DNA of 64,000 nt from Phycisphaerae bacterium (GTDB lineage Bacteria; Planctomycetota; Phycisphaerae; UBA1845), in NCBI GenBank assembly GCA_029260015.1, contig JAJDEB010000027.1, positions 1 through 64,000 of the forward strand, given 5' to 3'. Position numbers and translations under genes: made by a program. Below, piece after piece: positions 8,308 through 16,393 of this stretch. Under the pieces are notes generated by a model. The model did not search any database, was not told where the DNA came from, and worked only from the letters and a program-made list of their open reading frames with translations. Every line of letters begins with the position of its first letter. The stretch's first letter is position 1.

Positions 8308-9804
8308 CTACTCGGTTTGCATCTCTTTGATCTTCGCAGCGATCAACTGCCTGACAACCTTGGGGTCGGCTTTCCCACCGGAAACCTGCATGACCTTGCC
8401 CGTCAGGAACCCAGGGGCGGCTTTGGCTTTCTTGGGATTGCTCAGGGCATCTTGAACCGCCCCGTCGTTTTCTGTGAACACCTGCTCAACCCATGCGGAC
8501 ATCTGCCCGACATCCTGCACCTGAACGAGGTTGCGATCCTTGGCCATCTGCTCGAAGTCGATTTCGCCGGCAGTGTTTTCCATCGCTTCCAGAAGCAACC
8601 GCTCGCCAGCCGACGCATTGACCACGCCATCTTCAACCATACGCACCAACTGTTGCCAACTCGTGGCACTGGGCAGCACAGTACTGACGGTCAGTTCGCG
8701 ATCGTTCGCCGACTTCTTGGCAGCCCCCAACATCAGCGAGGTCATCCGCTTGGCCAACTTTTTGTCGCCATCGACCGCGGCATCAAACAATTCAGCATCA
8801 CCGCGATCTGCAACGATCAAATCCGCATCGCCCTGCGACAAACCGAAGGCCGACACCAGACGATCGCACCGCACAGTTGGCGATTCCGGTAATTCTTTCC
8901 GCACCGAATCAACCCAGTCAGCCGTCGTCGTCACCGGCATCAAATCCGGATCGGGAAAATATCGATAATCGTGGGCGGCTTCCTTGCTGCGCTGATACTC
9001 GGTCATCTGTTTATCGGCATTCCACCCGCGGTTTTCGTTGGACGCTTTCCCGAAAACGTAATCCTCGTCGGCTAGCCAATCCTGTACCTGACGCTTAGAT
9101 TCATATTCGATCGCGTCGCGAACCGCACGAAAGCTGTTGAGATTCTTCACCTCGGCGATGGGAGTGCGAAAGACCTCGCCACCGCGCGTGATCTCGACAT
9201 TGATGTTGGGCTCGAAACGCATTTGCCCTTTTTGCATGCTGGCTTCGCTTACCCCAAGGTACACCGCAAGTTTTTGCAATCCTGTGCAGAAATCAAACGC
9301 ATCCTGCGCACAATCGATGTCCGGTTCCGTCACGATCTCCAAGAGCGGGGTTCCCGTTCGATTCAAATCGACCAGCGAACAACCGGGTACGTCGTGGAGG
9401 TTCTTACCCGCATCCTCTTCAAGATGCGCTCGGCGAATGCGGATGCGCTTCGACTGGCCCTCGTCGCCGTCGATGTCACAATACCCCTCATAACCGAGCG
9501 GCAAGTCGTATTGACTGATCTGGTAGTTTTTCGGAAGGTCGGGATAGTAATAACTCTTGCGATCCCACTTGGTATAGGTCGCGATCTTGCAATTCATCGC
9601 CAGGGCAAACCGAACCGACGCATCGAACGCCGCACGGTTCATCACCGGCAGCGACCCTGGCAAACCCAGACAAACGGGACAAGTGCGACTGTTGGGCGTC
9701 GCGCCGAATTCCAGCGCACAACCACAGAACAGCTTCGTCCGTGTCGCCAACTGGACATGAATCTCAAGCCCGACAATCGTCTTGGTTGTCAAACTGGCGA
9801 CCAA
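8308..9804 (-). CDS. gatB: Asp-tRNA(Asn)/Glu-tRNA(Gln) amidotransferase subunit B
   Basis: GatB of the GatCAB complex, which transamidates Glu-tRNA(Gln) and Asp-tRNA(Asn). The family start TIVGLEIHVQL is followed by the zinc-site cysteines (LFCGCALEF and RTCPVCLGLPG). The kinase-like core contains KSYYYPDLPKNYQISQYD and RAHLEEDAGKN, and the C-terminal YqeY-like tRNA-binding domain starts near residue 350. Length is about 498 residues from the TTG at 9804. That start is preferred because AGAAGGGG lies 7 nt upstream; the frame stays open to another TTG at 9828. gatA and gatC are not adjacent. Confidence 0.95.
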   Translation of the reverse strand: MVASLTTKTIVGLEIHVQLATRTKLFCGCALEFGATPNSRTCPVCLGLPGSLPVMNRAAFDASVRFALAMNCKIATYTKWDRKSYYYPDLPKNYQISQYDLPLGYEGYCDIDGDEGQSKRIRIRRAHLEEDAGKNLHDVPGCSLVDLNRTGTPLLEIVTEPDIDCAQDAFDFCTGLQKLAVYLGVSEASMQKGQMRFEPNINVEITRGGEVFRTPIAEVKNLNSFRAVRDAIEYESKRQVQDWLADEDYVFGKASNENRGWNADKQMTEYQRSKEAAHDYRYFPDPDLMPVTTTADWVDSVRKELPESPTVRCDRLVSAFGLSQGDADLIVADRGDAELFDAAVDGDKKLAKRMTSLMLGAAKKSANDRELTVSTVLPSATSWQQLVRMVEDGVVNASAGERLLLEAMENTAGEIDFEQMAKDRNLVQVQDVGQMSAWVEQVFTENDGAVQDALSNPKKAKAAPGFLTGKVMQVSGGKADPKVVRQLIAAKIKEMQTE

Positions 9805-9948
9805 ATTCAAACCCCTTCTGTGAACCAATGCTGACCGTACGGCTTGCTACCAACCGAGGTTCTACGCTAGATTACCCTCAGAGTACAAGAATCGGCCAAT
9901 ATACCCTTCAAGAAGCACGCCATTTAGGGCGAAACACCCAATACCATT

Positions 9949-10695
9949 ATGGAATCTTTCAAAACCGTATCAACCGTCGAACGTCTCGTGCGCAACGGAA
10001 TCGTCACCGCGATGGTGATCGGTTTCGCCGGGTGGTCGTTTTATGACGGATATGTGGGATATCCCAAAGAGAATCTCGAGCAAGCCAAAGAAGAACTACC
10101 GGCTGATCTCCAGGCGACCGCGACAATCAACGATCATGTCACGGAGGCAGATTCATCGGCCTTCGCGAAGGGCGTAAAGCTTAAAGACATCAGTGAAGCC
10201 TTCGGACCGCCGAGTTGGCAAGGGGACTTCGGAGGCGTACACGAAAAAGCCGTCTGGTTCGGTCGCGGGGGGTCGCTTGTCGTTCTTGTTGACCGCATTG
10301 GCATCGCACAAGCCGTCGAATGGAAAACAGGAAAGCGCAAAGAGACTGACCTTTGGCTTCAGAAACTGATGGGCATTGTCCTGACGCCATTGGGTTTATT
10401 CTTGCTGATCCGTCAGATAGCGATGGCCACCCGCGGTGCCGTGTTCTCCGATCGGGGACTGAAGCCATCCGGCAAGGAACTGATTACCTTCGATGCAATG
10501 ACTGGCTGGGACGCGGACACCTACAAGGATCGCGGACAGATCACGCTAGAATACGAATCAGCCGGCGGAAAAGGCCAATACGTTTTAGATGATTACAAAC
10601 TCGCCGCGTTCAAAACCATCGTCAACGAAATCAGCAGACGCAAGGGATTCGACAATCCGATCAAAGAAGAAGAACCACACACCGAAGTCTCGTAG
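9949..10695 (+). CDS. Hypothetical two-helix membrane protein
   Basis: A 248-residue protein that I do not recognise. It has a hydrophobic segment at about residues 19-37 (VTAMVIGFAGWSFYDGYV) and a second at about 140-157 (MGIVLTPLGLFLLIRQI). A mixed domain of about 100 residues (VKLKDISEAFGPPSWQGDFG, then WFGRGGSLVVLVDRIGIAQAVEW) lies between them, and a charged C-terminal domain follows. It is divergent from gatB. Its stop codon is the TAG of the GTAG head of the REPIN at 10692. Confidence 0.65.
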   Translation: MESFKTVSTVERLVRNGIVTAMVIGFAGWSFYDGYVGYPKENLEQAKEELPADLQATATINDHVTEADSSAFAKGVKLKDISEAFGPPSWQGDFGGVHEKAVWFGRGGSLVVLVDRIGIAQAVEWKTGKRKETDLWLQKLMGIVLTPLGLFLLIRQIAMATRGAVFSDRGLKPSGKELITFDAMTGWDADTYKDRGQITLEYESAGGKGQYVLDDYKLAAFKTIVNEISRRKGFDNPIKEEEPHTEVS

Positions 10696-10756
10696 GGTGG
10701 GCCGTACCCACCGCCGTTCAAACGTTTTACGGATTGGTGGGCACGGCCCACCCTAC
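10692..10756. repeat. REPIN-like inverted pair of GTAG-head palindromes
   Basis: The left unit GTAGGGTGGGCCGTACCCACC (10692-10712) and right unit GGTGGGCACGGCCCACCCTAC (10736-10756) are reverse complements with one mismatch. Each is itself a hairpin (GGTGGG / CCCACC). A 23-bp spacer separates them and the GTAG heads face outward, the layout of REPINs mobilised by RAYT transposases. The element fills the gap between the convergent membrane protein gene and fumC and may act as a transcription barrier. No RAYT gene is in the window. Confidence 0.75.
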
Positions 10757-10760
10757 TTGC

Positions 10761-12152
10761 TTAATGCGGTTCGGTCATGTTCATCGCGTTGAGTGCTTCG
10801 ATCAACACATCTTCGCCCAGCACGCCTTGCTCCAGCGCCACCTCGCGAACCGTTCGGCCCGTCGCGAATGCTTCTTTTGCAATCTTCGCCGATTTGTCAT
10901 AACCAATATGCGGAACGAGGCTCGTACACATCGCCAGCGACTGCTCGACCATCGACGCGCAACGCTCCTTGTCGGCTTCGATGCCTGAAACGCAGCGGTC
11001 CGCAAATACCCGAGCCGCACTGGCCAACAACCGAATCGACTCCAGCAGGTTGTGGGCGATCATCGGCATCATCACATTCAATTCATAATGCCCGTCGCGA
11101 CAACCCAGCGCGATCGCCGTATCGTTGCCCGTTACCTGAGCCGCGACCATCACCACCATCTCGCTCATTACCGGATTGACCTTACCCGGCATGATGCTGC
11201 TGCCCGGTTGCGTTTCCGGCACGCGAATTTCGCCGATGCCGCAGCGCGGCCCGCTCGACAGCATCCGAATATCGTTGGCCACCTTGGTCATCGAAACCGC
11301 GATCGTTCGCAGTTGCCCGCTGGCTTCGCATACCCCATCCTTCGACGCCTGCGCTTCAAAGTGGTTTTCGGCTTCGACAAATGGGACTCCCGTTTCGCCG
11401 GCCAACCGTTCGCAAACCGTTGAACCAAACGCCGGGTGTGTGTTGATTCCCGTCCCGACAGCCGTCCCGCCAATCGCCAACTCAGCCAGCGCTTTGATCG
11501 CCTTCTGCGCCCGCTTCACGCTAAGGCTGATCTGCGCTGCGTATCCACTGAATTCCTGACCCAACCGAATCGGTGTCGCATCCTGCAAATGCGTTCGGCC
11601 GATCTTGACCGTTTCATCGAACGCGATGGCTTTGCGGCCTAACTCCTGCGCCAACTGCTGCAACGCTGGAATCAGATCATTTTTCATCGCCTCTGCCGCG
11701 GCTACATGAATTGCCGTGGGGATCACGTCGTTCGACGACTGCCCCATGTTCACATGATCGTTGGGATGCACCGGATCGCGACTGCCAATCGTTCCACCCG
11801 AAAGCTCAATCGCCCGGTTGGAAATCACCTCGTTCGTATTCATGTTAGTGCTGGTGCCCGAACCGGTCTGATAGACGTCCAGCACAAAATGCCGGTCGAG
11901 TTTGCCGGCAATGACTTCCTCAGCCGCTTGCACAATCAGATTCATCCGCGTCGCATCAAGACGCCCCAACTCATGGTTCGTTTGAGCAGCCGCCCGCTTG
12001 ATCAGCCCCATCGCCCGAATGAACGCTCGCCCGAACCGGTACCCACTGATGGGAAAATTCTCTACCGCCCGCTGGGTCTGCGCTCCCCAATAGGCTTCAC
12101 CGGGAACCGTCATTTCGCCCATGCTGTCTTTTTCAATCCGCGTATCGCTCAT
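10761..12152 (-). CDS. fumC: Class II fumarate hydratase
   Basis: Fumarase C, which interconverts fumarate and L-malate in the TCA cycle. It belongs to the aspartase/fumarase superfamily and acts as a cytoplasmic homotetramer. Diagnostic segments are GEAYWGAQTQRAVENFPIS near the start, SGTSTNMNTNEVI, the GRTHLQDATPIRLGQEF block with the catalytic His, and the GSSIMPGKVNPV signature loop. From the ATG at 12152 the protein is 463 residues, the usual length. That start has AGGAG 7 nt upstream and is preferred over an ATG 17 codons earlier. It is monocistronic, with the REPIN after its stop. Confidence 0.97.
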   Translation of the reverse strand: MSDTRIEKDSMGEMTVPGEAYWGAQTQRAVENFPISGYRFGRAFIRAMGLIKRAAAQTNHELGRLDATRMNLIVQAAEEVIAGKLDRHFVLDVYQTGSGTSTNMNTNEVISNRAIELSGGTIGSRDPVHPNDHVNMGQSSNDVIPTAIHVAAAEAMKNDLIPALQQLAQELGRKAIAFDETVKIGRTHLQDATPIRLGQEFSGYAAQISLSVKRAQKAIKALAELAIGGTAVGTGINTHPAFGSTVCERLAGETGVPFVEAENHFEAQASKDGVCEASGQLRTIAVSMTKVANDIRMLSSGPRCGIGEIRVPETQPGSSIMPGKVNPVMSEMVVMVAAQVTGNDTAIALGCRDGHYELNVMMPMIAHNLLESIRLLASAARVFADRCVSGIEADKERCASMVEQSLAMCTSLVPHIGYDKSAKIAKEAFATGRTVREVALEQGVLGEDVLIEALNAMNMTEPH

Positions 12153-12401
12153 CGCATAGCTCCTGCGCTGCTGTTCAAAGTCTTTTCGGTTAGTCTTGTG
12201 CATAATCTAACATCCATCCAGAACCCGCAACCCCACCGGCGGGCTTGTCTATCGAGCATGGCTAAATGCTATAACCTTGCTGGCCTCCATGACTTCTGTT
12301 CCAATTCAACCTCGAATCAGCCGATATATCTGGATCGGTTGACCATCAAACGAATGACGACACTTTTGGCGCACCAGTCGTTTCTAACCAAACAAACAAG
12401 C

Positions 12402-13175
12402 ATGCCCATCATCAGCGCCAACCAACTTCGCAAATCGTTCCCGACACCCAACGGTACGCTCAAACATGCCGTCGATGGCGTCAGCTTTGAAATAGAAGCC
12501 GGAACCATCTACGGCCTACTCGGCCCCAATGGTGCCGGCAAGACCACCACGCTCCGCATGCTCGGCGGACTCATCGCCCCAACGTCGGGCGAGGCGATCA
12601 TCGATGGAAACAACGTCGGCGAGAATCCCTTCGCGGTCAAACACTGCATCGGATTCCTGACGGCCAACACCGGGTTATACCAACGCCTGTCACCGCGCGA
12701 AATACTTCACTACTTCGCCCGACTCTATGGCATGCAACCCGATCGCATCAACGCCCGCGTGGAACATCTGATCGGCTGGCTGGACATGCACTCGTTTGCT
12801 GATCTGCGCTGCGGCGCACTTTCCACCGGTCAGAAACAACGCACCAGCATCGCTCGGGCGTTGATCGGCGATCCCATCGTGCTGATCATGGACGAACCGA
12901 CACTGGGCCTCGACGTACTTAGCAACCGCATCATTCTCGACTTCATCCGACGCGAACACGTCGAAGGCAAAACCATCATCCTGTCGACGCACTATCTCGA
13001 TGAAGCCGAATCGCTTTGCGATCGAATCGGATTGATGCACGGCGGAAAGCTGATGGCCGAAGGAACCATGGAGGAACTTCAGGCATTGACCGGTGAAGAA
13101 AAACTCAGCGCCATCTTCTTGAAACTATTCGGTGAAGCGCAGGGCGAAGATCAAAACGGTCAGCTGCTTGCATAA
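12402..13175 (+). CDS. ABC transporter ATP-binding protein (NatA-like)
   Basis: A 257-residue ABC ATPase. The Walker A GPNGAGKTT is at residues about 41-49, the signature is LSTGQKQR, and the Walker B VLIMDEPTLGLD is followed by the switch His in STHYLDEAE. These features, and the fused permease next to it, place it with the NatA Na+-efflux/ABC-2 export group. The frame remains open far upstream into fumC's antisense strand. The start is set at the ATG giving MPIISANQLRKSF because family members begin there; an in-frame ATG at 12354 is the alternative. The permease follows after 18 bp. Confidence 0.9.
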   Translation: MPIISANQLRKSFPTPNGTLKHAVDGVSFEIEAGTIYGLLGPNGAGKTTTLRMLGGLIAPTSGEAIIDGNNVGENPFAVKHCIGFLTANTGLYQRLSPREILHYFARLYGMQPDRINARVEHLIGWLDMHSFADLRCGALSTGQKQRTSIARALIGDPIVLIMDEPTLGLDVLSNRIILDFIRREHVEGKTIILSTHYLDEAESLCDRIGLMHGGKLMAEGTMEELQALTGEEKLSAIFLKLFGEAQGEDQNGQLLA

Positions 13176-13193
13176 GACACGATTGAAGAAATC

Positions 13194-15329
13194 ATGATGA
13201 ACCGGCGCATCTTAACCATCTACACCAAGGAACTCACCGAGCTTCTGCGCGATCGCCGAACCCTCATCGCCATGATTGTCGTCCCCATCGCCCTGTACCC
13301 GCTCCTGATCATCGGCTCGGTTCATCTGCTCAGCGTGCAGGATGGCGAACGCAAAACCGAACGAATGACCGTCGGTGTTCAGTTCGACCCAGAATGGCCA
13401 AAGGACAATCAACCGGCAACCCGTCGCCTCACCCGGCAACTGCAAACAGCAAGGCAGATTATCCGCGACAATCACCACGATGACTCGGAGGACGTCATCT
13501 CCAACGGCATCGAAAGCATCGAGCGCATGGAAATCATCGTCGTTGATGATGTCACCCGTGCCGTCGAACTCGGCGTGTGCCATGTGGGCGTCGTATTTGA
13601 AGACTCAGAGGACGCCAGAAACCATCCGACGCAGGCCAATGTCCACATCAAATACGACAAAGCCGAGCTGCGCAGTGAATCGGCAGCCGCCCGCCTGCGC
13701 GAAGTCTTCGACCTGCTTTCGCGCACCATGACCGAGGAAATCTTAAGCCGCGAACGATTGCCGCTCTGGATTCTCGACCCGATTCACGTCAAGATCGACA
13801 ACGTCGCCACGCCACAAAAGGTCGGCGGTATGGTCTTGGGCAGCATCGTTCCGCTGGTGCTTGTGCTCATGACCATCACCGGTGCGATATACCCGGCCAT
13901 CGACCTGACAGCCGGCGAGCGCGAACGCGGTACACTGGAAACGCTGATCGTCTGTCCCGTTCCGCCCGTCGAACTCATGACCGGCAAGTACCTCGTCGTC
14001 GCGACCGTTGCGATGATGGGGGCAGCGCTCAACCTCATCAGCATGGGCGCAACGCTGCACTTCGGCGGATTCACCGACATGATCAGTGCATCGGGCGACA
14101 CCAAACTTCCGCTGGAAGTACTGCCGGTGATCCTGATCGTGCTGATTCCGTTTGCGATGCTTTTCTCGGCGATCATGGTGGCTGTCTGCAGCTACGCACG
14201 AACGTTTAAGGAAGCGCAGAATTACATCATGCCCGTCATTCTTGCGGCGCTGATTCCCGGCGGCGTTGCCGCCATGCCCGGCACCGAACTTTCGGGCATC
14301 AACGCGTACGTCCCGGTGATGAATATGGTGCTTCTCGCCCGCGAGATGCTGCTTGGCCACTTCGAATGGCTGACGATTACCAAGGTCATGCTGAGTACAT
14401 GCGTCTATGCCGGGTCGGCAGTGATGGTCGCGTCGCGCGTGTTCTCCACCGAAGCCGCCATCTTCGCAGACTCCGCATCGCTAAAAGCCAGCTTCTCCCG
14501 CAAGTTCATGCGACCGTCGAATTACCCAACGTCCACGCTGGCACTCATCACCACGGCAATACTTTTTCCGGTGTGGATGTTCGTGCAGTTCTCGATTCAA
14601 CCCGGCGCCGATGAGTCGGCACTCCAAACCTTCAAGATGACTGCATGGCTGATGCCGATCGCGCTGGTCTTGATCCCGGTCATTTTGCTTTCGTACTTCA
14701 AAGTGCGCACCGGTTCGGCGCTGGGACTAAGCAGCACGAAACCGCGCTACATCATCGCAGCAATTCTGATCGGGCTCGGCGGATGGATACCCGCCCACGA
14801 ATTGTTCGTCTTGCAGCACGCTATCAGCCCCGTGCCAAGGGCCATCCTCGACAGCAACGACACGCTGATGAGCGCATTCGAGAACCAAAGCATCTGGGTG
14901 CCCTTGCTATTGATCGCGGTCATTCCTGCGATCTGCGAAGAAATGTTTTTCAGGGGCTTCCTGCTAAGCGGATTGCGGCAAACCACCAAGAAATGGTCAG
15001 CGATCATCATCGTAGCCTGCGTGTTCGCGATCTTTCACATCATCCTGATCAAGTTCGTCATCACCGCGACCCTCGGTATTGTGCTGGGATACCTCTGCTG
15101 GCAGTCGCGATCGATTGTCCCATCGATCCTAGCCCACATGCTGCACAACGGCATCGCCGTCCTCATCGCATTCATACCAACTATCTCAAACAAGCTCGGC
15201 GTATCAGACCTCGGCCCCATCGACCACCTGCCAACCCACATCATCGCAATAGGGACAGTAACAGTCGTCGCCGGCATCGCACTCGCAACCAGCCGATCAG
15301 CCGCCACGCACAATCAAGAATTGGTTTGA
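13194..15329 (+). CDS. ABC-2 permease (NatB-like) fused to a CPBP intramembrane protease
   Basis: A 711-residue membrane protein. Residues 1-400 are an ABC-2/NatB permease: a first helix at about 20-45, a large extracytoplasmic domain, then the ITAGE-type loop (DLTAGERERGTLETLIVCPV) and five further helices. Residues about 470-700 are a CPBP/Abi domain with its three motifs intact: CEEMFFRG (EExxxR), FAIFH (FxxxH) and HMLHN (HxxxN). This predicts an active glutamic-type membrane protease joined to an exporter. It is paired with the ATPase gene just upstream. The cargo is unknown; sodium and small peptides are both possible. Confidence 0.88.
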   Translation: MMNRRILTIYTKELTELLRDRRTLIAMIVVPIALYPLLIIGSVHLLSVQDGERKTERMTVGVQFDPEWPKDNQPATRRLTRQLQTARQIIRDNHHDDSEDVISNGIESIERMEIIVVDDVTRAVELGVCHVGVVFEDSEDARNHPTQANVHIKYDKAELRSESAAARLREVFDLLSRTMTEEILSRERLPLWILDPIHVKIDNVATPQKVGGMVLGSIVPLVLVLMTITGAIYPAIDLTAGERERGTLETLIVCPVPPVELMTGKYLVVATVAMMGAALNLISMGATLHFGGFTDMISASGDTKLPLEVLPVILIVLIPFAMLFSAIMVAVCSYARTFKEAQNYIMPVILAALIPGGVAAMPGTELSGINAYVPVMNMVLLAREMLLGHFEWLTITKVMLSTCVYAGSAVMVASRVFSTEAAIFADSASLKASFSRKFMRPSNYPTSTLALITTAILFPVWMFVQFSIQPGADESALQTFKMTAWLMPIALVLIPVILLSYFKVRTGSALGLSSTKPRYIIAAILIGLGGWIPAHELFVLQHAISPVPRAILDSNDTLMSAFENQSIWVPLLLIAVIPAICEEMFFRGFLLSGLRQTTKKWSAIIIVACVFAIFHIILIKFVITATLGIVLGYLCWQSRSIVPSILAHMLHNGIAVLIAFIPTISNKLGVSDLGPIDHLPTHIIAIGTVTVVAGIALATSRSAATHNQELV

Positions 15330-15336
15330 ACGAGAA

Positions 15337-15666
15337 TCAAGGCGACACACAACGCCCTTGATACGTAACTTCCCACGCGCTTAGGAATTCCAAGCCGGGA
15401 TGTCGAGTCAGTTGACGAATGATTCTGGCCACCCGTTGATCGGAAAATGCCTCGTGATATCGAGTTTCGATTTTCTGCGGAGCGAGCATGGCGGCTAGTG
15501 CGTTCCCGCGATAGTCATCCTCATAAGAAATGCCGTCTGCTTTTTGATCGCGGTGTTCGGCCTTTGTTGGAAAGAAGATCGCCCCGGCTTCATTGAAAAC
15601 CATTTTGGCTGAGCAATGCTCACACTCAATCTGCGATTTCAGATATTCAAGTCCAATGATCGTCAT
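15337..15666 (-). CDS. Small hypothetical protein with a CxxC motif
   Basis: A 109-residue protein that I do not recognise. One CEHC pair lies at residues about 15-18 (QIECEHCSAKMVF), suggesting half of a metal site, and the rest is charged and soluble. GAGGTGA precedes the ATG at good spacing, which supports it as a real gene. It is convergent with the ABC permease gene, 7 bp apart. Confidence 0.6.
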   Translation of the reverse strand: MTIIGLEYLKSQIECEHCSAKMVFNEAGAIFFPTKAEHRDQKADGISYEDDYRGNALAAMLAPQKIETRYHEAFSDQRVARIIRQLTRHPGLEFLSAWEVTYQGRCVSP

Positions 15667-15722
15667 GGATTCACCTCGATATCAATCGATTCCATGAGGT
15701 ACTACGAAAAATGCGGAGGCAC

Positions 15723-15750
15723 AAAAAAACCCAGGCAATCGCCCGGGTTC
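15723..15750 (-). terminator. Intrinsic terminator of the downstream secreted-protein gene
   Basis: Read on the minus strand, GAACCCGGGC, loop GATT, GCCTGGGTT and then seven T form a classical stem-loop plus T-run. There is one internal mismatch. It lies 37 bp after the stop of the gene at 15787-16224. Confidence 0.8.
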
Positions 15751-15786
15751 GGAATTGATTGAAATTGTCGAACAATACGAGTCGAT

Positions 15787-16224
15787 CTAACCGGGCCCGC
15801 TGATGTTGCCAAGCAGATCGGATAGCCCGCCGACGTCATCCGGCAACTGCGGATCTAATCCGGCATTGATTCGGATGGCGTTGTTCAAGAGCGAGAGCGC
15901 AGCATTGAGGTTGGTAAATATCGTTTCTATCGCCTCGATTTTAAATTCCTGTTCCAGCGTCAACTCCGGTTCGACTTCGGTGATTTCTGGACCGCTGCGG
16001 ATGCGATCGATCGTCAGGTTTTGACGCGCACTGAAGTCAACTCGCGCACCCGTCACCACGTTGCCCGGTGCGCGAAGGGCCATCACCCCGGGCGATGCCG
16101 TGTTCCACGAAGCCTGCACATTTGGCGTCACATCGTCACCGACAATCTGCGCCCGTTGAGCCTGGGCCTCGGAAGCAAACACACCAAGTCCCAAAACAAA
16201 AACCATTACCATCGACTTACGCAT
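15787..16224 (-). CDS. Hypothetical secreted protein
   Basis: A 145-residue protein with an N-terminal signal peptide: MRKSMVMV, hydrophobic FVLGLGVFA, then the cleavage-like SEAQAQ. The mature part has no family I recognise. It includes a stretch beginning SPGVMALRAPGNVV and a helix from about residue 85 (EPELTLEQEFKIEAIETIF) into an Asn/Leu-rich segment, and ends in a Gly-rich tail. The start is ATG 16224 because GAGGAG lies 7 nt upstream; a TTG five codons earlier is not needed. A good intrinsic terminator follows, so it is monocistronic. Confidence 0.65.
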   Translation of the reverse strand: MRKSMVMVFVLGLGVFASEAQAQRAQIVGDDVTPNVQASWNTASPGVMALRAPGNVVTGARVDFSARQNLTIDRIRSGPEITEVEPELTLEQEFKIEAIETIFTNLNAALSLLNNAIRINAGLDPQLPDDVGGLSDLLGNISGPG

Positions 16225-16393
16225 CGCCACACTCCTCAATGCAGTTCGAGATCAATAAATTCCAATCGCCGCGGGCTGTGAAATCATTCCTTGGCCGGCT
16301 GACACTACTTTATATCGTCGACCACGGTTCCAGTTCACCCCAAAATTCAGAAAAAACCGGCGCCTCTTAGCTAACTTGCAGCAAGATGCTGCC

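Noticed and set aside
11706..12401. Long upstream extension of the ABC ATPase frame
   Set aside because: It is antisense to fumC and has no family resemblance. The ATPase family begins at MPIISANQ.
13743..14360. Long antisense frame within the NatB-CPBP gene
   Set aside because: Rich in His, Asp and Arg, as expected of a shadow of a real gene; similar long antisense frames in gyrA (17987-18961) and ppc (28968-30098) were dropped for the same reason.
16340..16393. Intrinsic terminator after gyrA
   Set aside because: A GCAGCA-TCT-TGCTGC hairpin and a T-run exist on the minus strand, but the hairpin overlaps the coding end and is too far from the T-run to be convincing.
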